NCBI GenBank assembly: GCA_015654745.1
Contig: JAATGH010000465.1
Span: 1-34,971 of the forward strand
Source of the DNA: Enterobacterales bacterium
GTDB lineage: Bacteria; Pseudomonadota; Gammaproteobacteria; Enterobacterales; Enterobacteriaceae
Direction: 5' to 3'
Length of the DNA stretch: 34,971 nucleotides
Each line of letters begins with the position of its first letter. The first letter of the stretch is position 1. Under the pieces are notes generated by a model. The model was not told the origin of the DNA. It searched no databases and saw only the letters and a program-made list of their open reading frames with translations. A program made the translations under genes and the position numbers. Below are positions 17,214 to 25,445 of the stretch, piece by piece.

Positions 17214-17393
17214 TTGGTTGCCCCGGTTTGCGACCGATTTTATCGTAGCGAGGCGGCACACGCCGTGACTGAAAATACCGGGCCAGGGTTAGCCATGGTC
17301 TAAACCATTGCCGAGCTTCACGGTGGTAACGTCGCGGTCGAGAGCGAATGGGTCCAAGGCGGCAAATTTGTATTGATATTGCCTAGGCAGCAA
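17214..17393 (+). pseudogene. Sensor histidine kinase C-terminal remnant
   Basis: Plus-strand frame starting at 17214 reads a decayed HATPase C-terminus: 'CDRFYRSEAAHA', 'NTGPGLAMV', a TAA stop (17301-17303), then 'TIAELHGGNVAVES' and 'GGKFVLILP'. These correspond to the F box, the G2 box (normally GTGLGLAIV) and the last strands of the ATP-binding domain. The in-frame stop and altered glycine motif show it is not functional. The rest of the kinase and its response regulator are absent. Confidence 0.7.
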
Positions 17394-17475
17394 CCCTTTA
17401 CGGCCCAACGGGCGAACCGCAGCGTACTCTGCCGGCGTTTGCCTTCCCATGGAAGCATGGGGAGAGGCAGCTTAA
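17390..17475 (-). mobile_element. IS3-like transposase (OrfB) C-terminal remnant
   Basis: On the minus strand from about 17475 the reading 'SPHASMGRQTPAEYAAV' followed by 'RPLGRKG' matches the extreme C-terminus of IS3-family integrases (the 'RPHxxLG..TPAEY' motif). Only about 28 residues remain and no inverted repeats are seen. It abuts the kinase remnant, so an insertion followed by deletion probably destroyed that gene. The match is short. Confidence 0.5.
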
Positions 17476-17572
17476 ATAGGGTTATAGGGGTTGCTGGTTT
17501 GGTTTCTTTAAGTTTAACCGTAGGGGCTGCCGGAGTAGCAAGGTAAACGACTACTATGACTTATAAACTAAG

Positions 17573-18313
17573 CTACATGTTGTTGTACGTGCCTCCAGAA
17601 AAAAATGATTTATCTACCGCGTATCCTTGAAGACGGGCTAAGGTTTCCGGATTAGTGAACATTTCCTGTAGCCCATAGCTTGGCGTGAAGTAAAACGCTT
17701 TTCCCCGCTGTTCTTGCGTGAGGTAGCCTTTATCCACCAGTTCCAGGAAATCACGTCGCGCCGTGGGATAGGCGATGCCATGATTGTTCTTGTGATAGCG
17801 GATCGTAAACTCGGCCTCCGACTTGCGAAGGGCCCGGCCCAGGATGGATCGCTGTCGGTCGTTGAGGTGGATATCTTTCTTGAGCATTTGGCGCAGTTCT
17901 CGATCCCAGTTCTCCCATGCGGCGACATAATGCTCAACGATTCTCAGCGCAACCAGCATCAATTGAGCGGCGAGCGTTTGCAGGGAGGTGAGGTCGCCCG
18001 GGTTTCTTTTGCGCAGGGTTTCATAGGTGGGACGGTCAAAGGATACCGCAGGCGGGAGTATTCGCCCCTCGTCCCAATCCAGCTTGACGCGGGAGGCGGG
18101 CAGCAGCCCCAGGACCGGCAGTTGATGTTTGAGCGCGTAAAGATGCGCAACCAGACTTCCGACCTGGTAACTGACCTGTTTGAGCGGGCGATAGAAGCGA
18201 AACGAATCCGTGAGAATCAGGGCGCGCAGGATATCATGATCATACTCGCCGGTTTCATGGTTCGCGTAGGCGGCAATATAGTCCATCTGCCGGTCGGCAA
18301 ACTGCTCGGTCAT
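17573..18313 (-). CDS. Fic-like protein, C-terminal half (catalytic motif lost)
   Basis: Encodes 246 residues. The central part follows the Fic fold ('HDILRALILTDSFRFY' then 'LVAHLYALKHQLPVLGLLPAS'). Where active Fic AMP-transferases have HPFxDGNGRxxR this one has 'YRPLKQVSYQVGS' (41-53), so the catalytic His, Asp, Asn and Arg are gone. Residues 150-215 form a Fic-type winged helix ('TARRDFLELVDKGYLTQE'). It is in the same frame as the upstream gene, separated only by one TAA stop and four codons, so the two were almost certainly one gene. No good ribosome site precedes this ATG; expression would need reinitiation or readthrough. It is either decaying or a two-part pseudoenzyme. Confidence 0.65.
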   Translation of the reverse strand: MTEQFADRQMDYIAAYANHETGEYDHDILRALILTDSFRFYRPLKQVSYQVGSLVAHLYALKHQLPVLGLLPASRVKLDWDEGRILPPAVSFDRPTYETLRKRNPGDLTSLQTLAAQLMLVALRIVEHYVAAWENWDRELRQMLKKDIHLNDRQRSILGRALRKSEAEFTIRYHKNNHGIAYPTARRDFLELVDKGYLTQEQRGKAFYFTPSYGLQEMFTNPETLARLQGYAVDKSFFSGGTYNNM

Positions 18314-18325
18314 CTCATCCGGCCA

Positions 18326-18955
18326 TTAATACAGTCCCGTGCCCAGGGATGCCTTGGTCGTTGCCAGGGCGCTGATGTCCACCCCTTCAAGCAGGCGATC
18401 GCGCAGGTGCATAAAGAGGTGCCGGGAGAACGGCTCGCCAAGTAAATCGGGCAGGTGGTCGATGGCGCTAAACGTATTGGCCACCAAACGTTCAGTCGCA
18501 TTACGTGGCGCCCGATCAAGCCTCAGTTGGATGTCCGCATCCCGCATGGAGAGCGCGAGACCGTCAAGACGCGCGGCGGCGATCACTTCGGGGATGCGCA
18601 CGTTCATCAGAAAATGCTGACCTCCCGCGGAGGTCATGGTCCGGTGCAGCGGGGAATCCGGGCCACAGGCGCGGGTGACAATGCTTATCACATCGGTAAT
18701 TTCATGGGTACGGCGATACCAGTACTCGCCGTTATTTAAATCCGGAATCGGCAGCTCGATGCCCATATAGCGGCTCATCCGATTCATGACTTCCCACATG
18801 CCGAGAGGACTGATGTTGGGGGGGAGCCTCAGCGACAAGAACTCATCCCAGGACATACACTTCTGTGAGAAGCGCTTGAGCAGAGCCTGAAACGCGTGGT
18901 CGTCCAAAAGTTCTTCAATCCCTTGCCCCAATGAATATGTTCTAGCGTCGTTCAT
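18326..18955 (-). CDS. Fic-like protein, N-terminal half
   Basis: Encodes 209 residues ending at an in-frame TAA (18328-18326). Residues 119-160 match the N-terminal helix region of Fic proteins, in which 'RAPRNATERLVAN' (148-160) corresponds to the common 'RKPRNKSERMIxN' block. The autoinhibitory motif normally written S/T-xxx-E-G/N is here 'AARLDG' (about 127-132), so both the Ser/Thr and the Glu are replaced. The ATG has an AAGAG-like ribosome site. Together with the downstream half the full product would be about 460 residues. Loss of both the inhibitory Glu and the catalytic HPF motif is consistent with a pseudoenzyme or with relaxed selection. Confidence 0.65.
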   Translation of the reverse strand: MNDARTYSLGQGIEELLDDHAFQALLKRFSQKCMSWDEFLSLRLPPNISPLGMWEVMNRMSRYMGIELPIPDLNNGEYWYRRTHEITDVISIVTRACGPDSPLHRTMTSAGGQHFLMNVRIPEVIAAARLDGLALSMRDADIQLRLDRAPRNATERLVANTFSAIDHLPDLLGEPFSRHLFMHLRDRLLEGVDISALATTKASLGTGLY

Positions 18956-19114
18956 AATGAACTCTTCATGGATTCTGTGGTTGACCTCAAGACTGGATTA
19001 AGGCGGGTTGTCGGCAGCCTGGCGCCAGCGTTTTCCTCGGCCGGGCCAAAATTCTTGTCTAGCCGGGCGGGGAAACGGTGCTTTATGCTATCTGAATCGC
19101 GGCTGACCTATACA

Positions 19115-19137
19115 AAATGTATATATATAGTACATTT
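19115..19137. promoter_or_regulatory. Dyad AAATGTA-N9-TACATTT
   Basis: Seven-base arms (19115-19121 and 19131-19137) are exact inverses around an AT spacer, about 160 bases upstream of the Fic-like gene on the minus strand. It looks like an operator; the factor is unknown. Confidence 0.4.
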
Positions 19138-19338
19138 CCATCCTTTTAGAGTATCCCATATATACATAATTTTCATATTAATAAAAATGTTGAAAAATAT
19201 CGACCCTATCACCAACCTTTTGCGACGTAATCTCCATTTTGACCACACCCCTGCGGCAGGCGCCGGGTTGGCTCGGTCTCAACACCGCTATGGCTCGTGT
19301 GGCCAGCAGTCCATATTCAATTTCATTGGTGTGCATCA

Positions 19339-19354
19339 AGTGATGTAAATCACA
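19339..19354. promoter_or_regulatory. CRP-like site AGTGATGTAAATCACA
   Basis: AGTGA-TGTAAA-TCACA matches the CRP consensus TGTGA-N6-TCACA at 9 of 10 defined positions. TATAAA at 19407-19412 could serve as the -10, placing the CRP site near -72, a class I position, with a leader of about 180 bases before the SDR start. This points to catabolite control of the SDR/ETF operon. Confidence 0.55.
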
Positions 19355-19596
19355 GTATGTTATTTCTAAATCATGTAAGTGGCGGCCGAAATAATGACCA
19401 TCGATGTATAAAAAATCTATATTTCTATTTTTTATAGGATATGAAATTTTAAGAAATATATACAAAATCTATATATTGACAGATTGATTGCGGAGACTTA
19501 ACTTGATGAAAAATAGCATATTAATAAGATTATCCGAGCGCCGTCGCCGCTAAAGGACAGCCGCTCTCATGGCTTATTCTTTAAGAGGATGTGATC

Positions 19597-20358
19597 GTGC
19601 CTAGACAATTGTTGGATTTTACCGGGAAGGTGGTTGTCATTACCGGCGGGAAGTCTGGTATTGGACGGGCTGCCGCCATTGCTTTCGCTCGTCAGGGCGC
19701 TCAGGTTGTTATCGCCGGCAGGAGCAACGCGAATGAGACACTGCGCGTAATCAAGGATGATGAAGGTGAGGCCATCTTCGTCCCAACCGATGTCAGCGTT
19801 GCGGCCGATGTCCAAAATCTGATCAAGATCACCTTGGATACCTATGGCCGGCTTGATATTGCCTTCAATAATTCCGGCCTGCTGCCGGTAACCGCCAATC
19901 TGGTTGATCAGACCGAAGCGGACTTCGATAAGATCATGTCCGTCGATCTTAAAGGCCTCTTCCTGTGCATGAAATACCAAATCCCTGAAATGCTCAAAGC
20001 CGGATGTGGCTCAATTATCAACTGCGGATCGGTTGTCAGCCTGGTGGCCGACCCGGGAATGAGTCCGTACGTGGCGGCCAAGCATGGCGTCGCGGGCCTC
20101 ACCAAAGCCGCCGCGCTGGAGTACGCGCAAAGTAATATTCGCATTAACGCGATTTGCCCGGGCTTCACCGCCACCGAGATGACCAAAGGGTGGATGGAAA
20201 ACCCGCAAATGCGCGAGTTAATCAAGTCGTTCAACGCGACAAATCGAATTGCCACCCCGGACGAAATTGCGGGCATTGTCCTATTCCTGGCATCCCCGAT
20301 GGCATCCTTCATGACCGGCGCGGTCATCCCGGTGGACGGTGCTCAAACCGCGCATTGA
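19597..20358 (+). CDS. SDR-family oxidoreductase, first gene of the ETF operon
   Basis: Encodes about 253 residues. 'ITGGKSGIG' near residue 15 is the nucleotide-binding turn, 'NNSG' is the NNAG-type motif, and 'NCGSVVSL' with 'YVAAKHG' supply catalytic Ser, Tyr and Lys. The C-terminus 'FMTGAVIPVDGAQTAH' is typical of classical SDRs. GTG 19597 sits eight bases after AGAGG and is preferred; GTG 19591 would leave only two bases. It probably oxidises a hydroxy compound (or reduces the ketone) that is also handled by the downstream flavoprotein. E. coli has a comparable SDR (ygcW) near its ygc ETF genes, an analogy of content only. Confidence 0.88.
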   Translation: MPRQLLDFTGKVVVITGGKSGIGRAAAIAFARQGAQVVIAGRSNANETLRVIKDDEGEAIFVPTDVSVAADVQNLIKITLDTYGRLDIAFNNSGLLPVTANLVDQTEADFDKIMSVDLKGLFLCMKYQIPEMLKAGCGSIINCGSVVSLVADPGMSPYVAAKHGVAGLTKAAALEYAQSNIRINAICPGFTATEMTKGWMENPQMRELIKSFNATNRIATPDEIAGIVLFLASPMASFMTGAVIPVDGAQTAH

Positions 20359-20430
20359 TCGCCCCCCTGCATTTGCACCGGTCTCAATGTCAATGTGGGC
20401 CGGTGAGCTGATTTTGGATGAGGTAAAGCT

Positions 20431-21165
20431 ATGAAGATTATTGTTGTGTTCAAGTGGTCAATGAATCCACAGGATGCACGGGTGGGGGCGGATGGTTCCG
20501 CCAACTGGCAAGGCGTCAAAATGTCGGCAAGTGACGATGATCCCGCGGCGCTGGGCGTCGCCAGAGACATTGCCGCCACCGGGGATGAAATCATTGGACT
20601 CACCATCGGTGATGGTGATGTGGCGTGGGCCGCGGCACGCGGCGCCTCAAGCACGGTCGCCGTGACCGATATACAGACAGGGTTGGACAGTGCGTCCACT
20701 GGCGCCATCTTGGCCGCCGCCGTGCGCCATATCGGCGGCGTGGATCTCGTCCTGATGGGCGACTCTGTATGGGATTACGGCGTGGTGGCGGCCCTGGCGG
20801 GCCAACTGGGATGGGCCGCCCTCGCCAATGTCGTATCGGTCAGGGTGGACGCGGGTTGCCTGCGGGTGACCCGCAAGCTTGGTGGGGTGACTCAGTTGGT
20901 AGACGTGACCGGTCCCGCCTTCCTTGCCGTTGCCGCGAGCCGGGCTGAACAGCACGTGCCCAGCATGAAAGATGTCCTCGCCGCGCGCAAGAAGCCCGTC
21001 GTTAAGCTGACGTTGGCGGACTTGGACATCAAATCCACCGCCACGGTAACGTCGCAAGGAACGCGGCTCCCCGATTCGGCACCGGCACGGATCATCGGTG
21101 GCGCGGATCCCGCCGCGGCAGCCAGGGAGTTGCTGACGATACTGCGCACGGAGGGAGTTCTGTGA
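20431..21165 (+). CDS. Electron transfer flavoprotein beta subunit (FixA-like)
   Basis: Encodes 244 residues, matching ETF beta/FixA length. The start 'MKIIVVFKWSMNPQDARV' and 'SASDDDPAALGVARDIA' are the N-terminal Rossmann-like ETF domain; 'LVLMGDSVWDYGVVAALAGQLGWA' and 'VTRKLGGVTQLVDVTGPAFLAV' are hallmark beta-subunit blocks, and 'VPSMKDVLAARKKPV' is the conserved C-terminal segment. It pairs with the alpha subunit to shuttle electrons between a flavin dehydrogenase or reductase and the FixC quinone oxidoreductase. It follows the SDR by 72 bases and precedes the alpha subunit by 52. Confidence 0.9.
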   Translation: MKIIVVFKWSMNPQDARVGADGSANWQGVKMSASDDDPAALGVARDIAATGDEIIGLTIGDGDVAWAAARGASSTVAVTDIQTGLDSASTGAILAAAVRHIGGVDLVLMGDSVWDYGVVAALAGQLGWAALANVVSVRVDAGCLRVTRKLGGVTQLVDVTGPAFLAVAASRAEQHVPSMKDVLAARKKPVVKLTLADLDIKSTATVTSQGTRLPDSAPARIIGGADPAAAARELLTILRTEGVL

Positions 21166-21217
21166 GCTCGAACTTTGCCGTTGTCGCTAAACCGGTGCAA
21201 ATAACAGGAGGATTTTA

Positions 21218-22144
21218 ATGAATCTGGACAGTTGGATTATCGTTACCGACGAAAGGCGTATCGGCGGGATGCTTGCCGCCGCGCGGCGGCTCGGTGGCTT
21301 CACCACCGCGGCCGTGGTCGGTCCCCGCGCCTTGGCTGACGTCGCCGCCGCCACCGGATTTGACCGGGTACTTTGGTATGCCCCGACTGATGGCGCGCCT
21401 GTCGAGTCCTACGCCGAGCCAATCGCCGCAGCCTTGAAGGCGGCGGGGCCACGCGTCGTGCTGTCGTCCGACGCGCCGGCGGGGCGAGTTCTGCTGGGCG
21501 TTGCGGCGATGGGTCTGAACGCCGCCGTCGTTGCCTCGGTGCGGGGGCTTAATGTGGCGGGCAATAACATTCTGGTAAGCCGTGCCGCTGCCGAGGGCAA
21601 GGTCGTCGAAACGCTTGAAGCCCTTGACACACTTGCATGCATCTTCGATGGGGAAGATGTCCCGCCGACCCCCACTCAGCCCAGGATAATCGAACCGGCG
21701 CCGATCTTGGGCTCGGGCGGCGCGATGCGGGTGGTGGACTCTGCCGGGGCAGGCGCCGACAGCGCCGGATTGCTGAGCGCAACGCGGGTGGTGGGCATCG
21801 GCTTGGGATTGAGGGCGAAAGACGACCTGACACAGATCGAAGAACTGGCCGCGGCGGTCCACGCGGAGATTGCCTGCTCGCTACCCGTATGCGATGACAT
21901 GCGCTGGTTTGAGTCATCCAGGGTCGTTGGATCGTCGCATAATCAGATCGCGCCAGATATCTACATTGCCGTGGGTATCTCTGGACAGCCCCAGCATATG
22001 GCGGGTGTACGCGACGCAAAGGTGGTCGTTGCCATCAACAACGATCCCGAGGCCAGGATATTCAAGCATTGTGACATCGGTATCCTCGGCGATCTCTATC
22101 AGGTCGTTCCCGCGCTGACGGCGGCGTTTAAGGCCGCCAACTGA
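21218..22144 (+). CDS. Electron transfer flavoprotein alpha subunit (FixB-like)
   Basis: Encodes 308 residues. The C-terminal FAD-binding domain is clear: 'VVGIGLGLRAKDDLTQIEEL', 'SSRVVGSSHNQIAPDIY', 'IAVGISGQPQHMAGVRDAK' and 'VVVAINNDPEARIFKHCDIG'. The usual RQVGQTG stretch is replaced by RVVGSSH, so the FAD environment may differ from mitochondrial-type ETF. AGGAGG precedes the start. It forms the heterodimeric ETF with the upstream beta subunit. The subunit order beta then alpha is as in fixAB of E. coli carnitine metabolism. Confidence 0.9.
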   Translation: MNLDSWIIVTDERRIGGMLAAARRLGGFTTAAVVGPRALADVAAATGFDRVLWYAPTDGAPVESYAEPIAAALKAAGPRVVLSSDAPAGRVLLGVAAMGLNAAVVASVRGLNVAGNNILVSRAAAEGKVVETLEALDTLACIFDGEDVPPTPTQPRIIEPAPILGSGGAMRVVDSAGAGADSAGLLSATRVVGIGLGLRAKDDLTQIEELAAAVHAEIACSLPVCDDMRWFESSRVVGSSHNQIAPDIYIAVGISGQPQHMAGVRDAKVVVAINNDPEARIFKHCDIGILGDLYQVVPALTAAFKAAN

Positions 22145-22184
22145 ACGGGCTTCGACAAATCTGAACGTAACAGGAGAGAATAAA

Positions 22185-23675
22185 ATGGCTGAACAGAATG
22201 TGTCCGTCGATGCCGAGTATGATCTTATCGTCATCGGAGGCGGCGGCTCGGGTAAATCCGCCGCGCTAACGGCAGCGCAGAGCGGACTGCGGGTTGCGCT
22301 ACTGGAAAAAAAACCGGAAACGGGTGGATCCTCCATTTATGCCGAAGGCACGGCGGCCTTTGAGTCGAGCGAGCAGAAAGCGCGTGGCGTTCCGGAGCAT
22401 GAAGGGGCGCATTTCCCTACTCGGGGCGAGGGTTTTCGCCGCTATATCGAATACAGCCACCATCGCGCCAATCCCGATGTTGTGCGGATGCAGGTCAATA
22501 ACAGCGCCGAAACCATCGACATTTTAAAGTCCATGGGTATTGAGTATACCGACGTGACGATCTACGCCTACGATCAGCCCCTGGAACTCTACACCTTTCA
22601 TCGGCCCGATGGCTTGGGCGCCCACGTCCAGGACATTTTGCTGCGCGCCTGCATTAACGCGGGCGTGGATATCTTCACCTCGACGCCGGCCAGAAAGATC
22701 ATCATGAAACACGGCGCCGTCGCCGGTGTGCTGGCCGAGGACTCGGACGGCAGTCAAATGAATCTCGCCTGCCAGGCCGTGGTCATCGCCAGCGGCGGCT
22801 TCGGCAACAACCCGGAGATAAGAAAGAAGTATTCATGGCTTGCACGCTATCTCGACGATACCTATCAATGCGTTCCCACCCAAAACACGGGTGACGGGCT
22901 TACCATGGCGCTCGAGGTCGGCGCCGATACGGATAACATCGGCGCGCTGATGATCATCCCGTGCGCCCGTGGCAAAACCCTGACTTCGCATATCAGCGGC
23001 GCCGGTTCCCAGCCCGTGTTATGGGTCAACAAAACGGGCCGCCGCTTTGCCAACGAGGAGGTCGCCATGAGCTTTGCCGACGCGGGCAATGTATTGGCCA
23101 GGCAACCGGAGTCGACCGTGTACTCGATCATCGACGGCGACACCGTGCGACACCTGATGGAGAACGGCTCGGATATCGGGTTAGGCGACTTTATCGAATA
23201 TAAAATGAAGCTTAGCCGGCTTTTGGCTGAACTCGACAAAGATGTAGCCGACGGCCTGGCGTGGAAGGGCGACACCATTAACGCTCTGGCCAAGGCAGTG
23301 GGTCTTGACCCGGCGGTGCTTGAGCAGACGGTGGACGAGTATAACGCGGCCTGCGACCAGGGGTATGATTCCCTATTCTATAAGCCCGCCAAGTTCCTAC
23401 GCCCGGTACGCCAAGGGCCGTTCTATGCCATCAACCTCACGGGAAGCGTGCTGGTGTCCTCCGGCGGCATTCGGGTTAACGGCAACCTTCAGGTTACCGA
23501 CAAAGACTATCAGCCTATCCCGGGCCTGTACGCCGTCGGTAATGATGCCAGCGGACTTTATGGCGATACCTACAACCTGGATGTACCCGGATCGGCAAAC
23601 GGTTTCGCCCATACGTCGGGACGCATGGCGGCACGGCATGTGATCACGTTCCTCAAGCACGCGCCGATCGTCTGA
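22185..23675 (+). CDS. FAD-dependent oxidoreductase, fumarate reductase/ketosteroid dehydrogenase-like
   Basis: Encodes 496 residues of the FAD_binding_2 family. The N-terminal dinucleotide motif is 'VIGGGGSGKSAALTAAQSG' (about 17-35), followed by 'LLEKKPETGGSS'. The C-terminal FAD contact reads 'PIPGLYAVGNDASGLYGDTY', closer to 3-ketosteroid dehydrogenases than to fumarate reductase. No heme-binding CXXCH motif, FMN-binding domain or signal peptide is present, so it is a soluble cytoplasmic enzyme needing an external electron carrier. Lying between ETF alpha and FixC-like genes, that carrier is almost certainly the ETF. It probably reduces or forms a carbon-carbon double bond next to a carbonyl; the substrate is unknown. 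Confidence 0.85.
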   Translation: MAEQNVSVDAEYDLIVIGGGGSGKSAALTAAQSGLRVALLEKKPETGGSSIYAEGTAAFESSEQKARGVPEHEGAHFPTRGEGFRRYIEYSHHRANPDVVRMQVNNSAETIDILKSMGIEYTDVTIYAYDQPLELYTFHRPDGLGAHVQDILLRACINAGVDIFTSTPARKIIMKHGAVAGVLAEDSDGSQMNLACQAVVIASGGFGNNPEIRKKYSWLARYLDDTYQCVPTQNTGDGLTMALEVGADTDNIGALMIIPCARGKTLTSHISGAGSQPVLWVNKTGRRFANEEVAMSFADAGNVLARQPESTVYSIIDGDTVRHLMENGSDIGLGDFIEYKMKLSRLLAELDKDVADGLAWKGDTINALAKAVGLDPAVLEQTVDEYNAACDQGYDSLFYKPAKFLRPVRQGPFYAINLTGSVLVSSGGIRVNGNLQVTDKDYQPIPGLYAVGNDASGLYGDTYNLDVPGSANGFAHTSGRMAARHVITFLKHAPIV

Positions 23676-23771
23676 CCGTTCTGCTCCCGCCCTTCACCTA
23701 TCCAATCTCTGATGTTTGGCTAGGGCGGGATATGAATTTTTCCGGTGAAGGATTGAAGGAGTACGCAATAT

Positions 23772-25082
23772 ATGGCGGAAGATGTTAATTCTCCGGACGT
23801 TGATTTTGACGTTATCGTTATCGGGGCGGGTGTGGCCGGCTGCGTAACCGCATACCAATTAGCCGTCAAGGGGCATTCCGTATTGCTGGCTGAACGGGGC
23901 TCAAAACCAGGCAGCAAGAATCTCTCCGGCGGCGTTTTCTATTGCCGGGTGATGGAAGAAGTCTTTCCCGGCTTTGTCACCGAGGCGCCGATTGAGCGGC
24001 GCATCACCCGTAACTGTTTGAGTTTCCTTACACCGTCATCCTTTGTGAATGTGGACTACCGCGACGCGCGCCTGGCGCAGTCCGTGACGGCCGTGACCGT
24101 GCTGCGGGCTAAACTCGACGATTGGCTGGCCGGCAAATGCGAAGCGGCCGGCGTCACGCTGATGCCGGGCGTCAAGGTGGACTCGCTGGTTAGGAACGGA
24201 GATCAGATTGTCGGTATCAAGGCGGGTGACGATGAATTACGCGCCCATGTGGTCGTCGCCGCCGATGGTGTGAACTCGTTTATCTGTCAGGATGCGGGCA
24301 TCAGGGAGAAAGCGCTGACCAAGCATCTGGCCGTAGGGGTAAAGTCAGTTATCAAGTTGCCGCGCAATGTGATCGAGGAACGATTCAACCTGACGGGAGA
24401 CGAGGGCGCCGCGTATGCCGTGGTGGGGGATTGCACCAACGGCGTGGGGGGCGGCGGGTTTATGTACACCAATATAGATTCCATATCGATCGGGGTGGTT
24501 CTAAGGCTCGACGACCTGGAAAAACGAGGCGAGACCTCATCAGATTTGCACGATAGGTTTCTTGCTCATCCGGCGATCGCGCCATTTCTCAGCGGTGGCG
24601 AATTACTCGAGTACGGCTGCCATATGGTGGCCGAGGGGGGGGCGGCGATGGTGCATGACCTCACCCGGCCGGGGCTGGTGGTAGTGGGCGACGCGGCGGG
24701 ATTGACATTAAACACCGGCCTGACGGTGCGCGGCATGGATCTGGCCGCCGGATCGGGGATAGCGGCGGCGAAGGCCATTGACAGCGCACTGCGAAAGGGC
24801 GATTTCTCTCAGGTCACTTTGGACGTCTACGCCGCCGAACTTAACCGGTCTTTTGTCGGACAGGATATGCGTACCTATGCCAAGGCGCCAAGGTTTATGG
24901 AGACTCCGCGGATTTATGGCGACTACGGTGTACTGCTGAGCGACATATTGTACGGGGCATACAACCTCGACACCCGTCCGCGCCAGCGTCTGCTGCCAAC
25001 CGGGATGGCGGCGTTGCGGAAATCCCCGCTGAAGGTTACTCATCTGGTCAAAGATATTTTCACCGCAATGAGGTCGTTATGA
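23772..25082 (+). CDS. FixC-like ETF:quinone oxidoreductase
   Basis: Encodes 436 residues, the length of FixC/YgcN/YdiS proteins. 'VIVIGAGVAGCVTAYQLAV' (about 16-34) binds FAD; 'SKNLSGGVFYCRVMEEVFPG' and 'AADGVNSFICQDAG' are the FixC landmarks, followed by 'LVVVGDAAGLTLNTGLTVRG'. It should pass electrons between ETF and the membrane quinone pool, with the small ferredoxin FixX as partner. AAGGAG lies ten bases before ATG 23772. The four-base ATGA overlap with the ferredoxin shows translational coupling. The 96-base gap upstream holds arms CCCGCCC and GGGCGGG separated by about 30 bases. Confidence 0.92.
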   Translation: MAEDVNSPDVDFDVIVIGAGVAGCVTAYQLAVKGHSVLLAERGSKPGSKNLSGGVFYCRVMEEVFPGFVTEAPIERRITRNCLSFLTPSSFVNVDYRDARLAQSVTAVTVLRAKLDDWLAGKCEAAGVTLMPGVKVDSLVRNGDQIVGIKAGDDELRAHVVVAADGVNSFICQDAGIREKALTKHLAVGVKSVIKLPRNVIEERFNLTGDEGAAYAVVGDCTNGVGGGGFMYTNIDSISIGVVLRLDDLEKRGETSSDLHDRFLAHPAIAPFLSGGELLEYGCHMVAEGGAAMVHDLTRPGLVVVGDAAGLTLNTGLTVRGMDLAAGSGIAAAKAIDSALRKGDFSQVTLDVYAAELNRSFVGQDMRTYAKAPRFMETPRIYGDYGVLLSDILYGAYNLDTRPRQRLLPTGMAALRKSPLKVTHLVKDIFTAMRSL

Positions 25083-25375
25083 GCAAGACGCAATTTGGCA
25101 CCGTCAGCGAACGGCTTGACGGAAATCGCTACGAGACCGACGCGGAGCAGTCCCATATCCAAATCGACCAGGCCGCGGCCAAGTCTACCGGCGCGGGCCC
25201 TTTATTGGTCCGGATCTGTCCTGCCCATGTCTATTCGATGCAGGCCGACAACACGGTTGGCATTATGTACGCCGCCTGTCTGGAATGCGGTACCTGTCGG
25301 GCCATGGCCCCTCCCGGCGTACTTACCTGGCACTACCCTCGCAGCGGCATGGGGATTGCCTATCGGGAGGGGTAG
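25079..25375 (+). CDS. FixX-like ferredoxin
   Basis: Encodes 98 residues. The four cysteines are spaced as in FixX: one in 'ICPAHVYS' and three in 'CLECGTCR'. The C-terminal 'WHYPRSGMGIAYREG' is also characteristic. It carries an iron-sulfur cluster and completes the FixC quinone oxidoreductase. Start overlaps the FixC stop by four bases. Confidence 0.92.
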   Translation: MSKTQFGTVSERLDGNRYETDAEQSHIQIDQAAAKSTGAGPLLVRICPAHVYSMQADNTVGIMYAACLECGTCRAMAPPGVLTWHYPRSGMGIAYREG

Positions 25376-25445
25376 CCGCCCGGCGGATCGGCAAGATCTT
25401 CATTCTGCAAAATGAGTTAGAACAACAATAGAGGTATAGCTATTT

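Larger units (their letters stand above)
18956..19596. other. Long intergenic regulatory region between Fic-like and SDR/ETF genes
   Basis: About 640 AT-rich bases without a convincing gene. A 95-residue minus-strand frame (19178-19465) shows no recognisable domain and is not called. The region holds a dyad at 19115-19137, a CRP-like site at 19339-19354, two near-identical 19-base motifs 350 bases apart (19109-19127 and 19459-19477), and a TTGACA hexamer at 19476-19481. Confidence 0.5.

Noticed and set aside
19178-19465. 95-residue minus-strand open frame upstream of the SDR/ETF operon
   Set aside because: It overlaps the CRP-like site, has no recognisable domain and its composition reflects the AT-rich regulatory DNA.
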